DNA from: Albibacillus kandeliae
GTDB lineage: Bacteria; Pseudomonadota; Alphaproteobacteria; Rhodobacterales; Rhodobacteraceae
Length of the DNA stretch: 64,000 nucleotides
Reading direction: 5' to 3'
Assembly: GCF_003116585.1 (NCBI RefSeq)
Contig: NZ_QEHM01000008.1
Coordinates: 124,001-188,000, forward strand
Shown here: positions 44,894 through 54,815 of the stretch, in pieces
How the letters are laid out: every line of letters starts with the position of its first letter
How positions within the stretch are numbered: position 1 is the stretch's first letter
Made by a program: the position numbers and the translations under genes
The notes under the pieces: model-generated
The model's input: the letters and a program-made list of their open reading frames with translations, nothing else
Database searches by the model: none
Told to the model about the DNA's origin: nothing

Positions 44894-45763
44894 TCAGCCG
44901 ATGCGGATGCCGTGGCGCCCGGCGAGGTCGGTGAAGAACTGCCAGGCGACGCGGCCCGAACGGGCACCGCGGGTGGCCTGCCACTCGATCGCCTCGGCGC
45001 GCAGCGTGTCGGGATCGACGCTGACACCGTAGGAGGCGCAGTAGCGGTCGATCATCGCAAGGTATTCATCCTGGCTGCAGGGGTGGAAGCCGAGCCAGAG
45101 ACCGAAGCGATCGCTGAGCGACACCTTCTCCTCCACCGCCTCGGAGGGGTTGATGGCGCTGGAGCGTTCGTTCTCGATCATGTCGCGCGGCATCAGGTGG
45201 CGCCGGTTGGAAGTGGCATAGAGCACCACGTTGGCCGGCCGCCCCTCGATTCCGCCGTCCAGCACCGCCTTGAGCGACTTGTAGTGCTGGTCGTCATGCG
45301 AGAAGGACAGGTCATCGCAGAACAGGATGAACCGCTCTGCCGCGCCGCGCAGATGGCCCAGCAGGCGCCCCACCGACGGCAGGTCCTCGCGCTGGAGTTC
45401 GATCAGCTTGAGGCTTTCGTGCTCTGCCTGAACCTCGGCGTGTATCGCCTTGACAAGGCTTGACTTTCCCATTCCGCGCGCGCCCCAGAGAAGCGCGTTG
45501 TTGGCGGCGAACCCCTCGGCGAAGCGCCGGGTATTGGCCAGCAGCGTGTCGCGCGAGCGGTCGATGCCCACCAGCAGGTCCAGCCCGATGCGGTTGACGG
45601 AAGGCACAGGCTCGAGGCGGTCCGGCTCCACATGCCAGACGAAGGCCGGGGCGCCGGCGAAATCCGGTGCGGGCAGCGGCGCGGGCGCGATGCGCTCGAG
45701 GGCTGCCGCGATCCGGTCCAGCGAGGGGGTGAGGGTTTCGGGATGGCTGTCGTCGCGCATCAC
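44894..45763 (-). CDS. DUF815 AAA-type ATPase
   Basis: 289 residues. Walker [10 protein letters not shown] is near residue 95 and the Walker B region [14 protein letters not shown] near 145; [14 protein letters not shown] is the sensor 1 region typical of DUF815. The start overlaps the tatC stop as ATGA. The link to the Tat pathway is positional only. Role unknown; a DnaA/AAA-like chaperone function is possible. Confidence 0.88.
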   Translation of the reverse strand: MMRDDSHPETLTPSLDRIAAALERIAPAPLPAPDFAGAPAFVWHVEPDRLEPVPSVNRIGLDLLVGIDRSRDTLLANTRRFAEGFAANNALLWGARGMGKSSLVKAIHAEVQAEHESLKLIELQREDLPSVGRLLGHLRGAAERFILFCDDLSFSHDDQHYKSLKAVLDGGIEGRPANVVLYATSNRRHLMPRDMIENERSSAINPSEAVEEKVSLSDRFGLWLGFHPCSQDEYLAMIDRYCASYGVSVDPDTLRAEAIEWQATRGARSGRVAWQFFTDLAGRHGIRIG

Positions 45764-46653
45764 CGGCCCTCCTCCATGCCCTCGGCAGGCTCGTCCGTCA
45801 GCGGATCCTCGTCCGCGTCCTCGTCATAGTACCCGTCGGCCCGGAGCTGTGCCTCCCGCTTGCGCTCGACCCGGCGCACCAGGAGGATGGAGATCTCGTA
45901 GAGGCCGTAGACCACGGTGAACAGGATCACCTGGGTGATCACGTCGGGCGGCGTCACCAGCGCGGCCAGCACGAGGATGGCGACGACCGCGTACTTGCGC
46001 ACCCCGCCGAGCCCCGAGGCGCTGACCAGCCCGGCCTTGCCCATCAGGGTCAGCAGCACGGGAAGCTGGAAGCAGAGACCGAAGGCGACGATGAACTTGA
46101 TCGTCAGGCTGAGGTATTCCTGCGCCGAACCCTGGAAGGCGATGCCCGCGACGCCTGTCGCCTCTGCCCCGCCGTTCAGCACCGAGCCCGGTTGCTGGAA
46201 GCCGAGGAAGAAGTCGAAGGCCATCGGCGTGACCACGTAGAAGGCGAAGGTCGCGCCGAGGAAGAACATGAAGGGGGAGGCCACGAGGAAGGGCAGAAAC
46301 GCGCCTTTCTCGGACTTGTAGAGCCCCGGCGCCACGAAGCGCCACATCTGGTAGCTGATGTAGGGGAAGGACAGCACCAGCCCGCCAAGGAGCGAGATGG
46401 AGATGGCCACGAAGAAGCCTTCCTGAAGCTTGATCAGGATCAGGCCGCAATCGCCCGTCTGCCCGCGCGCTGCCATGGCATGGCAGAGCGGCTGGGTCAG
46501 GAAGTTGAAGATCGGGTTCCAGACGGCGAAACAGATCACCATGCCGATGATGAAGGCCACCACCGAATGGATCAGACGCGTACGGAGCTCGGCGAGATGT
46601 TCGATCAGCGGTGCGGCGGAATCGTCGATCTCGTCCTCGGCGGTTTGACTCAT
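45760..46653 (-). CDS. tatC: Twin-arginine translocase subunit TatC
   Basis: 297 residues with six membrane helices. Family marks include the N-terminal [15 protein letters not shown] (signal-peptide contact region) and [21 protein letters not shown]. It binds twin-Arg signal peptides and recruits TatA. Overlaps tatB and the DUF815 gene by four bases each. The C-terminal tail is acidic ([18 protein letters not shown]), longer than in E. coli. Confidence 0.95.
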   Translation of the reverse strand: MSQTAEDEIDDSAAPLIEHLAELRTRLIHSVVAFIIGMVICFAVWNPIFNFLTQPLCHAMAARGQTGDCGLILIKLQEGFFVAISISLLGGLVLSFPYISYQMWRFVAPGLYKSEKGAFLPFLVASPFMFFLGATFAFYVVTPMAFDFFLGFQQPGSVLNGGAEATGVAGIAFQGSAQEYLSLTIKFIVAFGLCFQLPVLLTLMGKAGLVSASGLGGVRKYAVVAILVLAALVTPPDVITQVILFTVVYGLYEISILLVRRVERKREAQLRADGYYDEDADEDPLTDEPAEGMEEGR

Positions 46654-47135
46654 GCTTTATTCCCGGATTCTTCGCCTTCGGGCGCGTCTGGCGCAGCCAG
46701 TGCAGCCTCGGCCTCTTCGGCCTTGGCCAGCGCCTCGGCCGCTTCCCTCGCCTTGCGTTCGGCGGCGGCGCGGGCGGTGGCGGCCTGTATCTTCTTGGCG
46801 TCCGCGGCCCGCTCCTTGGCCAGCTTGGCCGTCTCGGTGCCGGAGCCGAACTTGTTCGGGTCAAAGCTCTTGGTCACGTCGCGCGCGGCGTCGCGCACCC
46901 CGTCCATGGCCGAGGCCAGCGGGTTCGTCGCCGTCTTGAACCCCTTGGCGATGTCATTCACCCCGGATTCGTCGGCGGCATCGTTCATTGCCTTGGTGAA
47001 CTCGCGGGCCATGCCGCGGGCCTTGCCGACGAAGCGTCCGACATTGCGGAACAGCACCGGCAGATCCTTGGGCCCCACGACGATCAGCGCGACGACGCCG
47101 ATCACCAGGAGCTCGCTCCAACCCATGTCGAACAT
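46650..47135 (-). CDS. tatB: Twin-arginine translocase subunit TatB
   Basis: 161 residues: membrane helix 5-21 with the TatB pattern [19 protein letters not shown] followed by GPKDLP, an amphipathic helix, and a long Ala/Glu/Lys tail predicted to be coiled coil. It sits six bases after tatA and overlaps tatC. Confidence 0.95.
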   Translation of the reverse strand: MFDMGWSELLVIGVVALIVVGPKDLPVLFRNVGRFVGKARGMAREFTKAMNDAADESGVNDIAKGFKTATNPLASAMDGVRDAARDVTKSFDPNKFGSGTETAKLAKERAADAKKIQAATARAAAERKAREAAEALAKAEEAEAALAAPDAPEGEESGNKA

Positions 47136-47141
47136 TTGCGG

Positions 47142-47357
47142 TTACGCCTTGTCCTTCTCGGTTTCGGGCGTGATGTCCTTGGCGGAGGCAGCGGTGTCCT
47201 CCTCAAGTTCCTTCGTTCCGTCGCTCACGCCTTTCTTGAACGCGGTGATGCCCTTGCCCACCTCGCCCATCAGCGAGCTGATCTTGCCGCGCCCGAAAAG
47301 CACGAGCACCACGACGGCGATCAGCAGAAGCCCCGGGAGACCGATATTGTTCAGCAT
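47142..47357 (-). CDS. tatA: Twin-arginine translocase subunit TatA
   Basis: 71 residues from the ATG at 47357; the frame extends upstream but this is the family start. Helix [17 protein letters not shown] is followed by the [15 protein letters not shown] amphipathic helix with FGRGK hinge. It forms the transport pore. It is the first gene of tatABC-DUF815. Confidence 0.93.
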   Translation of the reverse strand: MLNNIGLPGLLLIAVVVLVLFGRGKISSLMGEVGKGITAFKKGVSDGTKELEEDTAASAKDITPETEKDKA

Positions 47358-47588
47358 TGTCGATTCCTCTTGTCTCGAATGTTCCGTGTCCGGTTCCCGC
47401 GCGATGAGGTGCGGGACGGTTCGCCGCGTTTCTAAGCAGCGCGTCGGGCGGACGGAAGCGGCAAAGGCCACCCGAGGCCTCGTTCCGGGGGCGCAAAGCG
47501 GTGCGCTGCGTGGCCCCGCGCCACAACTGACAGGTTTTTGGCAGTTTCAGTGGACATTTCCCGGCCGCCGTGATGGACTCCGCCAGTC

Positions 47589-48248
47589 ATGACCCGATCC
47601 GATCGCCTGTTCCGCCTGCTCCAGTTGCTGCACGATGGCCAGAGCCACCGTGCCGAGGATCTCGCCGTCGCGCTCGGCGTGTCCCAGCGCAGCATCTACC
47701 GTGACATGGAAACTCTGGCGGCCGCCGGGCAGCCGGTGACTGGCACGCGGGGCACCGGCTATCGTCTGACGGACCACGTGGCCCTGCCGCCCCTGCTGCT
47801 GAGCGCGGCGGAGGTCGAGGCGCTGAACCTCGGCATCGCCATCGTGGCCGAATCCGCCGACCCGGGCCTCAGCGCCGCAGCGAATGCGCTGGCCGACAAG
47901 ATCGACGCGGCGTTGCCACAGTCCGCCACTGCCCCATCCGACGGCTGGAAGAGCGCCACCCTGCCCGCCGCCAGCGCCGCCCGCGGATTCTCGCACCTGC
48001 CGGTGCTGCGCGCCGCCATCGGTGCCCGGCAGAAGCTGCGGGTCGTACTGGCGGACAGCCCGGCAGCGCGCGTTCTGCGTCCGCTCAGGCTGGAGAACTG
48101 GGGGCGGAGCTGGATCCTGACCGGATGGTGCGAAACCACGGGGGGTTTTGCCGAACTGCGGACCGACATGATCGCCGAGGCGGAACCGCTGCCGGTGCTC
48201 TTTGCCGATGAGCCCGGCAAGGCACTGGCGGATTTCGCCCGCGCCTGA
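47589..48248 (+). CDS. YafY-type transcriptional regulator (HTH-11, WYL-like)
   Basis: 219 residues. An N-terminal winged helix (RLFRLLQLLHDGQSHRAEDL, VSQRSIYRDMETLAAAGQPV) is followed by a shortened WYL domain with RPLRLENWGRSWILTGWCE near 165; the Trp-Tyr-Leu core is partly changed. Such regulators bind nucleic-acid or small ligands. It is divergent from tatA with 231 bases between and convergent with the ABC ATPase gene. Confidence 0.85.
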   Translation: MTRSDRLFRLLQLLHDGQSHRAEDLAVALGVSQRSIYRDMETLAAAGQPVTGTRGTGYRLTDHVALPPLLLSAAEVEALNLGIAIVAESADPGLSAAANALADKIDAALPQSATAPSDGWKSATLPAASAARGFSHLPVLRAAIGARQKLRVVLADSPAARVLRPLRLENWGRSWILTGWCETTGGFAELRTDMIAEAEPLPVLFADEPGKALADFARA

Positions 48249-48257
48249 CCGGCGCTG

Positions 48258-49349
48258 TCAGTGGCTGGCGGGGAATACGAAACAGCGGTCGCGGCGCACT
48301 GTCAGCCACATGACCTTGCCCGGGTTCGGCAGGAAGACGTTGGGGACCGTCGCCTTCAGGACCGATCCGTCGAAATCCATCCGGAATTCGACCAGAGACT
48401 CGTGGCCGAGGAAACGGGCCCGTTCGACGACGCCGCGCGCGGCCACGCCCTCGGAGGGGGTCGGAAGCGGGCCGGAGCCGTTGCGGTCGAAGTCGATGCG
48501 GACGTGCTGGGGCCGGAACACGATATCGACGACGGTTCCGTCGGCCACTCCGGGCGCCAGGAACTGGCCGAAGGGAGTCTTGGCCAGCGCGCCGTTGACC
48601 TCGGCGCGCAGCACATTGGCCTCGCTGAAGAAGCTGACCGCCGCGCGGTCGACCGGGCGGGTATAGACATTGTAGGGCGCGCCCAACTGCACGATCTTGC
48701 CCTTGCGCATCAGCGCGATCTCGTCGGCCATGCGCATGGCCTCCTCCGGCTCGTGTGTGACGAGCAGGACGGCGGTGTCTTCTTCCTTGAGCACGCTCAG
48801 GGTCTCGTCGCGAATGCCGTCGCGCAGACGGTTGTCTAGGCCCGAGAAGGGCTCGTCCATCAGCATGATCTTGGGCCGCGGGGCCAGCGCCCGCGCCAGT
48901 GCCACGCGCTGCTGCTCGCCGCCGGAGAGCTCGTGGGGGTAGCTGTCGATATGGCGCAGCAGGTCCACCCGTTCGAGCAGTTGCACCACGCGGGCGCGCT
49001 TTTCCTCGCGGGTGGCGCCCTTGAGGCCGAAGGAGACGTTCTCGGAAACACTGAGATGGGGGAACAGGGCGAAGTCCTGGAACATCAGGCCGATGCCCCG
49101 GCGCTCGGGCGGGACCCGGTAGACGGTGTCGCAGACCAGCTTGCCGTCGACCCAGATTTCGCCCGCGTCCTGCATCTCGACCCCGGCGATGATGCGCAGG
49201 GTTGTCGACTTGCCGCAGCCCGAGGGGCCGAGCAGGCAGGTCACCTGCCCCGGCATGATCGTCAGGGTGACGTCATCCACCACGGCCCGCCCGTCGTAGC
49301 TGCGGACGAGGTTGCGGATTTCCAGTCGTGGCTTCGGGAGGGTCTGCAC
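48258..49349 (-). CDS. ABC transporter ATP-binding protein, ferric-iron/FbpC-like
   Basis: 363 residues. Walker A GPSGCGKST is near 40, the signature LSGGEQQRVALARAL near 140, Walker B IMLMDEPFSGLD near 160 and H-loop LLVTHEPEEA near 195. A C-terminal TOBE domain (270-363) places it in the CUT/Fbp/Pot class. No permease or binding protein is adjacent, so substrate is not defined; iron(III) is a guess from similarity. Confidence 0.85.
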   Translation of the reverse strand: MQTLPKPRLEIRNLVRSYDGRAVVDDVTLTIMPGQVTCLLGPSGCGKSTTLRIIAGVEMQDAGEIWVDGKLVCDTVYRVPPERRGIGLMFQDFALFPHLSVSENVSFGLKGATREEKRARVVQLLERVDLLRHIDSYPHELSGGEQQRVALARALAPRPKIMLMDEPFSGLDNRLRDGIRDETLSVLKEEDTAVLLVTHEPEEAMRMADEIALMRKGKIVQLGAPYNVYTRPVDRAAVSFFSEANVLRAEVNGALAKTPFGQFLAPGVADGTVVDIVFRPQHVRIDFDRNGSGPLPTPSEGVAARGVVERARFLGHESLVEFRMDFDGSVLKATVPNVFLPNPGKVMWLTVRRDRCFVFPASH

Positions 49350-49466
49350 GCCTGCCTCATAAGGTTCCGACGGATTTCATCGGGTATCGGCGGCAGATAG
49401 CAACCGAACCCGGGGCACGCAAGAACCGGCAACGCCGCAGGCTGCGGCGCGGCCGGTTCCGGTGGA

Positions 49467-50246
49467 TCACATCGTCAGGTTCGTTGCACCGCCGTCAACC
49501 AGCAGGTTCTGCCCGATGATGAAGCCCGCGTGTTGCGAACAGAGGAAGGCGCAGGCCGCGCCGAACTCCTGCCGCGTGCCGTAGCGGCGGGCGGGGATCG
49601 AAGCCTCGCGCCGGGCGCGCACCGCCTCGGGAGTCATGTTCTCGGCCCGGCTGGCGCCACCGTCGAGCGCCACGGCGCGGTCGGTGTCATGGATGCCCGG
49701 CAGCAGGTTGTTGATGGCGACGCCAAAGGGCGCGACCTGCCGCGAGGTGCCGGCGACATAGCCGGTCAGCCCGGTGCGGGCGGAGTTCGAAAGGCCAAGA
49801 ACGCCGATGGGCGCGCGTACGGACTGGCTGGTGATGTTCACCACGCGGCCCCAGCCCTTGTCGATCATGCCCGGCAGCAGCGCCTTCATGAAGGCGATGG
49901 GCGTCAGCATGTTGGCATCCAGCGCCTTGATGAAATCCTCGCGCTCCCAGTCGCTCCACTTGCCCGGAGGGGGGCCACCCGCGTTGGTGACGAGGATCTC
50001 GACCCCTTCGGCGGCCTTCAGGACTTCGGCCTGACCTTCGGGCGTGGTCACGTCGCAGGCAACCGTCGTGACGGTCACGCCGTATTCCTTGCGGATCGCC
50101 TCGGCCGAGGCTTCCAGCGCCTCTGCGCCGCGCGCGTTCATCACCAGATCCACGCCTGCGGCGGCCAGCGCCTCGGCGCAGCCCAGCCCCAATCCCTTGC
50201 TGCTGGCACAGACCAGAGCGCGTTTCCCACCAATTCCAAGGTCCAT
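49467..50246 (-). CDS. SDR-family protein with degenerate catalytic residues
   Basis: 259 residues from the ATG at 50246. The cofactor loop is altered (CASSKGLGLG) and the active-site Tyr and Lys positions hold Ser153 and Arg157 in GLSNSARTGLTGY; Ser140 is kept. This matches a beta-ketoacyl-reductase-like SDR subgroup that lacks the usual catalytic tetrad. Activity is doubtful or uses another mechanism. It is divergent from the Hint-domain gene. Confidence 0.82.
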   Translation of the reverse strand: MDLGIGGKRALVCASSKGLGLGCAEALAAAGVDLVMNARGAEALEASAEAIRKEYGVTVTTVACDVTTPEGQAEVLKAAEGVEILVTNAGGPPPGKWSDWEREDFIKALDANMLTPIAFMKALLPGMIDKGWGRVVNITSQSVRAPIGVLGLSNSARTGLTGYVAGTSRQVAPFGVAINNLLPGIHDTDRAVALDGGASRAENMTPEAVRARREASIPARRYGTRQEFGAACAFLCSQHAGFIIGQNLLVDGGATNLTM

Positions 50247-50400
50247 CGTCTTACCTTCCGTTGACTTTCCCCCTGACCTATCGCCGCCTAAGGGAGATTG
50301 CCAGCATTTCACCGGGCGATTGACCCCTTGGCGCCACAATCCTAGGCTATTTCCGTCGGCAGCGGGCAACCCTCGCCCATCAACAACCGACGGTAAACCA

Positions 50401-51420
50401 TTGGCAATTCACGTGAGCCTGTCCGTTCCAGTCCAGCATCTCCTCGTCTACCGGGCCGATGGATTCCGGGTAACGGAGGGCGCGAACCTGGGCGATGCCA
50501 TCTCGGTTGGCGACGATCTGGTGCCAAACGACATCTACGTCCTGTCGCCCACGGCCACGCGGCACCGACTGGCGCTGCATGTCCACGGCGACGCACGGAT
50601 CGAGGTCGCGCCCGAGAGCGAACTGGGCACGTCCGGTGCGGCGCTGCACCTGGACTGCGCCGTTCAGCTCATGTCGCCGGAGGGCGAGTTGGTCGAGGCG
50701 CTGGTGCTGGTGGAGGTGGACGCCGACAGCACGATTGCAGAGATCTTCCTGCTGCCGCTGTCGCAGCTCGACGCCGGCCTCGACTATCAACTGGTCGACG
50801 TCAACCGCGACCGCGCCCAGAGGAAATTCGCGCTGGTCGCCTGCGTTTCCTTCTCGCGCGGAACACGGATCACCCTCGCCTCGGGCGCACAGTGCCCCAT
50901 CGAGGACCTGAAGGTCGGCGACCGCGTCCTGACCCGGGACCACGGCGCGCAGGAAGTCCGCTGGATCGGCCAGTCGACCGTGCGCGCGACGGGTGATTTC
51001 GCTCCCATCGTCATCAAGGCCGGCACCCTGAACAACGAGGGCGACCTCGTGGTCAGCCCCGACCACCGGCTGTTCGTCTACCAGCGCAGCGACCGGATTG
51101 GCGCGGGTCAGCGCGAGCTGCTGGTCAAGGCGCGCCACCTGGTCAACGGCCAGTCGGTCTATGTCATGCAGGGCGGTTTCGTGGACTACTTCCAGATCTT
51201 GTTCGACCGCCACCACATCATCTACGCCGAGGGCATCGCCGCCGAGTCGCTGCTGGTGGAGCCGCGCACGCGGCCCGCCCTGCCGCGCGACCTGCTGGAA
51301 AAGCTGTCGGACATCCTGCCCCACCACGGGGGCCGCGGCGATCACGGTCTGGAGGTTCAGAAGATCCTGCTCGACCGGCCAGACGCCATCGAGCTGCTGC
51401 GCCGCGCCTCGCAGAAATAG
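50401..51420 (+). CDS. Hint-domain (hedgehog/intein-like) protein
   Basis: About 339 residues from a TTG at 50401; no ATG is available between the divergent SDR and the conserved region, and a GTG at 50413 is an alternative. After a ~150-residue beta-rich N-terminal part, residues 155-290 form a Hint domain: SRGTRITLASGAQCPIEDLK, VGDRVLTRD, VSPDHRLFV. The typical autoprocessing Cys at the domain start is not obvious (VACVSFSRGTRI has Cys four residues before). Such proteins are frequent in Rhodobacterales, often fused to secreted repeat regions; no such repeats here. Confidence 0.78.
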   Translation: MAIHVSLSVPVQHLLVYRADGFRVTEGANLGDAISVGDDLVPNDIYVLSPTATRHRLALHVHGDARIEVAPESELGTSGAALHLDCAVQLMSPEGELVEALVLVEVDADSTIAEIFLLPLSQLDAGLDYQLVDVNRDRAQRKFALVACVSFSRGTRITLASGAQCPIEDLKVGDRVLTRDHGAQEVRWIGQSTVRATGDFAPIVIKAGTLNNEGDLVVSPDHRLFVYQRSDRIGAGQRELLVKARHLVNGQSVYVMQGGFVDYFQILFDRHHIIYAEGIAAESLLVEPRTRPALPRDLLEKLSDILPHHGGRGDHGLEVQKILLDRPDAIELLRRASQK

Positions 51421-51435
51421 ACGCGGCGCCGGTGC

Positions 51436-51798
51436 TCAGTAGAAGAACTCTTCCCTGACGATCTTGCCGTCCGCCACATGGTAGACGGCGACCTCCTTCA
51501 TCGCGAAGGGCTTGCCCGTCGCCTTTTCCTTGCCGGAGGCTTCGAAGATCACGGCGAAGCGGTCGTCGCCATGCATCATGGGATCGCTGACCGATCCACC
51601 CGTGGTCTCCATGTTGCTGTCCCACCAGTCGTGCTTGCCCTTGATCGCGGCAAGGCCCGAGGCGGTTCGGCCATCGCCGCTCATGGCCACGGATTCGACC
51701 GAGACCGCGTTGGCCGAATACAGGCGGTCGAGGTTTTCGGCGGCCTTGCCATCGCGGCAGCCCTTGACCAGTTCCTGTGCAATTTCCTTAACGTCCAT
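51436..51798 (-). CDS. NTF2/SnoaL-like protein
   Basis: 120 residues from the ATG at 51798. A helical N-terminus, then beta strands with GLAAIKGKHDWWDSNM and FAMKEVAVYHVADGKIVRE, fit the SnoaL/NTF2-like fold. No catalytic Asp/His pair of ketosteroid isomerase can be assigned. Function unknown. It converges with the Hint-domain gene. Confidence 0.72.
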   Translation of the reverse strand: MDVKEIAQELVKGCRDGKAAENLDRLYSANAVSVESVAMSGDGRTASGLAAIKGKHDWWDSNMETTGGSVSDPMMHGDDRFAVIFEASGKEKATGKPFAMKEVAVYHVADGKIVREEFFY

Positions 51799-51984
51799 GA
51801 TCTCTCTCCCAAGCAAATGTTCACTTTATGTTCCCATCCATTGCATGACGGCTCGATTCGTTAAAGCCCGATTAACGCAAGAAGGCCCAATGAGCTGCGC
51901 GCCGCTGACGATCACGCATCCTGAAGGGAGCCGGGGACCTTGTATTTCTTGCGCTGAGACGAAAGCCTGAATATACGCGCGCTC

Positions 51985-53592
51985 ATGCTCGATACCGCTC
52001 AAAATCGCCCCGAACTGCCCGCCGAGATCGCCCGGCGGAGGACCTTTGCCATCATCTCTCACCCGGATGCCGGGAAGACGACCCTGACGGAAAAGTTCCT
52101 GCTCTACGGCGGCGCCATCCAGATGGCTGGACAGGTCCGCGCCAAGGGCGAGGCGCGGCGGACGCGGTCGGACTTCATGCAGATGGAAAAGGACCGGGGC
52201 ATCTCGGTTTCGGCCTCGGCGATGTCGTTCGACTACGACAAGTACCGCTTCAACCTTGTCGATACGCCCGGCCACTCGGACTTTTCCGAGGACACCTACC
52301 GCACGCTGACTGCGGTGGACGCGGCGATCATGGTGATCGACGGCGCGAAAGGCGTGGAAAGCCAGACGCAGAAGCTGTTCGAGGTCTGCCGCCTGCGCGA
52401 CCTGCCGATCCTGACCTTCTGTAACAAGATGGACCGCGAGAGCCGGGATACCTTCGAGATCATCGACGAGATCCAGGAAAACCTTGCCATCGACGTGACC
52501 CCGGCCTCCTGGCCGATCGGGATGGGGCGCGACTTCATCGGCTGCTACGACATCCTGCGCGACCGGCTGGAACTGATGGACCGCGCCGACCGCAACAAGG
52601 TGGCCGAGAGCATCAAGATCGAGGGTCTGGACGACCCGAAGCTGGCCGATCACGTGCCCGCCGCCCAGCTGGAGAAGCTGCGCGAAGACCTCGAAATGGC
52701 GCGCGAGCTGCTGCCGCCGCTGGACCCCAAGGCGATGCTCGAAGGGACGCTGACGCCGATCTGGTTCGGCTCGGCGATCAACTCCTTCGGGGTCAAGGAA
52801 CTGATGGACGGCATCGCGACCTACGGGCCGCAGCCCCAGATTCAATCGGCAGAACCGAGGCAGATTCTTCCTGAGGAAACAAAGGTTTCCGGCTTCGTCT
52901 TTAAGGTTCAGGCGAACATGGATCCCAAGCACCGCGACCGCGTTGCCTTTGTCCGCATGGCCTCGGGTCACTTCAAGCGCGGCATGAAGCTGACCCATGT
53001 CCGGACGAAGAAACCGATGGCGATTTCCAACCCGGTGATGTTCCTCGCCTCAGACCGGGAACTGGCCGAGGAAGCCTGGGCCGGCGATATCATCGGTATT
53101 CCGAACCACGGTCAGCTGCGCATTGGCGACACCCTGACCGAGGGCGAGGAAATCCGGGTCACCGGCATCCCCTCCTTCGCGCCGGAACTGCTGCAGGGCG
53201 TCCGCGCGGGCGACCCGATGAAGGCCAAGCACCTTGAAAAGGCGCTGATGCAGTTCGCCGAGGAAGGCGCCGCCAAGGTGTTCAAGCCCTCCATCGGTTC
53301 GGGCTTTGTCGTCGGCGTGGTGGGCCAGCTTCAGTTCGAAGTGCTGGCGAGCCGGATCGAGCTGGAATACGGCCTGCCGGTGCGCTTCGAGCAATCGCAG
53401 TTCACCTCGGCACGCTGGGTCAGCGGCAACAAGCTGGCGGTGGACAAGTTCGTCAACGCCAACAAGCAGCACATCGCACATGACCACGACGGCGATATCG
53501 TCTACCTGACGCGCCTGCAGTGGGACATCGACCGCGTCGTGCGCGACTATCCAGACGTGACGCTGACCGCCACGAAAGAGATGATGGTTTGA
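51985..53592 (+). CDS. prfC: Peptide chain release factor 3
   Basis: 535 residues, full length. GTPase motifs: SHPDAGKTTLTEKFL, DTPGHSDFSED, CNKMDRES. The RF3-specific insert GGAIQMAGQVRAKGEARRTR follows the first motif. It removes RF1/RF2 after termination. The 186 bases upstream to the divergent NTF2-like gene hold the promoter, with no clear site seen. Confidence 0.95.
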   Translation: MLDTAQNRPELPAEIARRRTFAIISHPDAGKTTLTEKFLLYGGAIQMAGQVRAKGEARRTRSDFMQMEKDRGISVSASAMSFDYDKYRFNLVDTPGHSDFSEDTYRTLTAVDAAIMVIDGAKGVESQTQKLFEVCRLRDLPILTFCNKMDRESRDTFEIIDEIQENLAIDVTPASWPIGMGRDFIGCYDILRDRLELMDRADRNKVAESIKIEGLDDPKLADHVPAAQLEKLREDLEMARELLPPLDPKAMLEGTLTPIWFGSAINSFGVKELMDGIATYGPQPQIQSAEPRQILPEETKVSGFVFKVQANMDPKHRDRVAFVRMASGHFKRGMKLTHVRTKKPMAISNPVMFLASDRELAEEAWAGDIIGIPNHGQLRIGDTLTEGEEIRVTGIPSFAPELLQGVRAGDPMKAKHLEKALMQFAEEGAAKVFKPSIGSGFVVGVVGQLQFEVLASRIELEYGLPVRFEQSQFTSARWVSGNKLAVDKFVNANKQHIAHDHDGDIVYLTRLQWDIDRVVRDYPDVTLTATKEMMV

Positions 53593-53607
53593 TCTCGGAG
53601 GGCCCGC

Positions 53608-54585
53608 ATGGCTGACCAACGCCGCAGCGGGCCCACATGGGGCATCGTTTCGACCATCAAGGCCGAGACGCAGGACATCCTCGATTTCGCCGCCCATCAT
53701 CTGGAGCTGGGCGCGCACCGCCTCTACATCTATCTCGACGCCCCGGACCCGCAGACCATCGCGGCCCTGAAACCGCACCCCAAGGTTCGGGTCATCGCCT
53801 GCGACCAGGCGCATTGGGCGAAACGGGGAAAGCGGCCTGACGCTCACCAGTCGCGCCAGACGCAGAACGCCACGCGGGCCTATCGGCGTCCCGCCGAGGT
53901 GGACTGGCTGGCCCATATCGACTGCGACGAATTCCTCCGGCCGGAGACCTCGGTGACCGAGGCGCTGGCCGCGCTGCCACCTGATATCAACGTGGCCCGG
54001 GTGCGTCCGTTGGAGGCCCTTGCCCCCACCGAGCCCGACCCACATGCCCCGGCGGTCTGCTTCAAGGGAATGCCCATCTTGCACGAGGCCCGCGGGACGG
54101 TCACGAGTGCGCTCTACCCCGAGTTCGCTGCGCTGATCGACGACGGGTTCCTGAGCCATGTCGCGGGCAAGCTCCTTGTCCGCACCGGGCTGCCGGGCCC
54201 CCGGTTCCGCATCCACAACTTTTCGAGCGACGGCGAAAAGAACCCCGGACAGGTCGAACTGGAGTCGGTCCCCCTGCTCCACCTGCACGCCGAGAGCTGG
54301 GAGGCGTGGCGCGCGCGCTTTGACTATCGCCATGCCCACGGCGCCTATCGCGCCAGCCTCGAGCGCAAGGGCCCGACTGGGCTGAACCTGCACGAATTCT
54401 TCTCGGCCCTGATCGAGAGCGAAGGCGAAGCGGGGCTGCGCCGCTTCTACGAGACACTCTTCAGAGCCACGCCGCAGCACTGCGCCGCGTTGCGCGAACT
54501 TGGGCTGCTGCGGATCGAGGACCTTGGCCTCGCGGCGAAGCGGAGTCGGCATTTTCCGCAGTGGGCGGGTGCCGACCGGAAATGA
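53608..54585 (+). CDS. Glycosyltransferase family 2-like protein
   Basis: 325 residues. The opening WGIVSTIKAETQDILDFAAHHLELGA is the Glyco_tranf_2_4 pattern, and HIDCDEFL near 112 gives the DxD metal site. The second half contains LHLHAESWEAWRARFDYRHA. It is cytoplasmic and likely adds a sugar to a surface polymer. It follows prfC by 15 bases, but there is no polysaccharide cluster here. Confidence 0.82.
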   Translation: MADQRRSGPTWGIVSTIKAETQDILDFAAHHLELGAHRLYIYLDAPDPQTIAALKPHPKVRVIACDQAHWAKRGKRPDAHQSRQTQNATRAYRRPAEVDWLAHIDCDEFLRPETSVTEALAALPPDINVARVRPLEALAPTEPDPHAPAVCFKGMPILHEARGTVTSALYPEFAALIDDGFLSHVAGKLLVRTGLPGPRFRIHNFSSDGEKNPGQVELESVPLLHLHAESWEAWRARFDYRHAHGAYRASLERKGPTGLNLHEFFSALIESEGEAGLRRFYETLFRATPQHCAALRELGLLRIEDLGLAAKRSRHFPQWAGADRK

Positions 54586-54815
54586 AACCAAAGAGAGCGT
54601 TGGCGCCTTAATGCACAACCCAGAATGGAAGATCGTTGCCGGACTGTGCCTTCCGGCCCCTCGGCTCACCTGAAATTGAATGGCGATTTGACCAGCAGCC
54701 ACGTTTTTGTTAAGGGCACGCATCAAGCCGGTTCATCGAACCCCAGGGGCCATCCGGGCCCGGCTGTTCTTATACGTGCGGGCCGTGTGACAGTGTCCGC
54801 AAATAGCGGAAACAC

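Noticed and set aside
54586-54815. Small RNA or riboswitch in the helicase leader
   Set aside because: Some short hairpins can be drawn, but none is characteristic of a known class.
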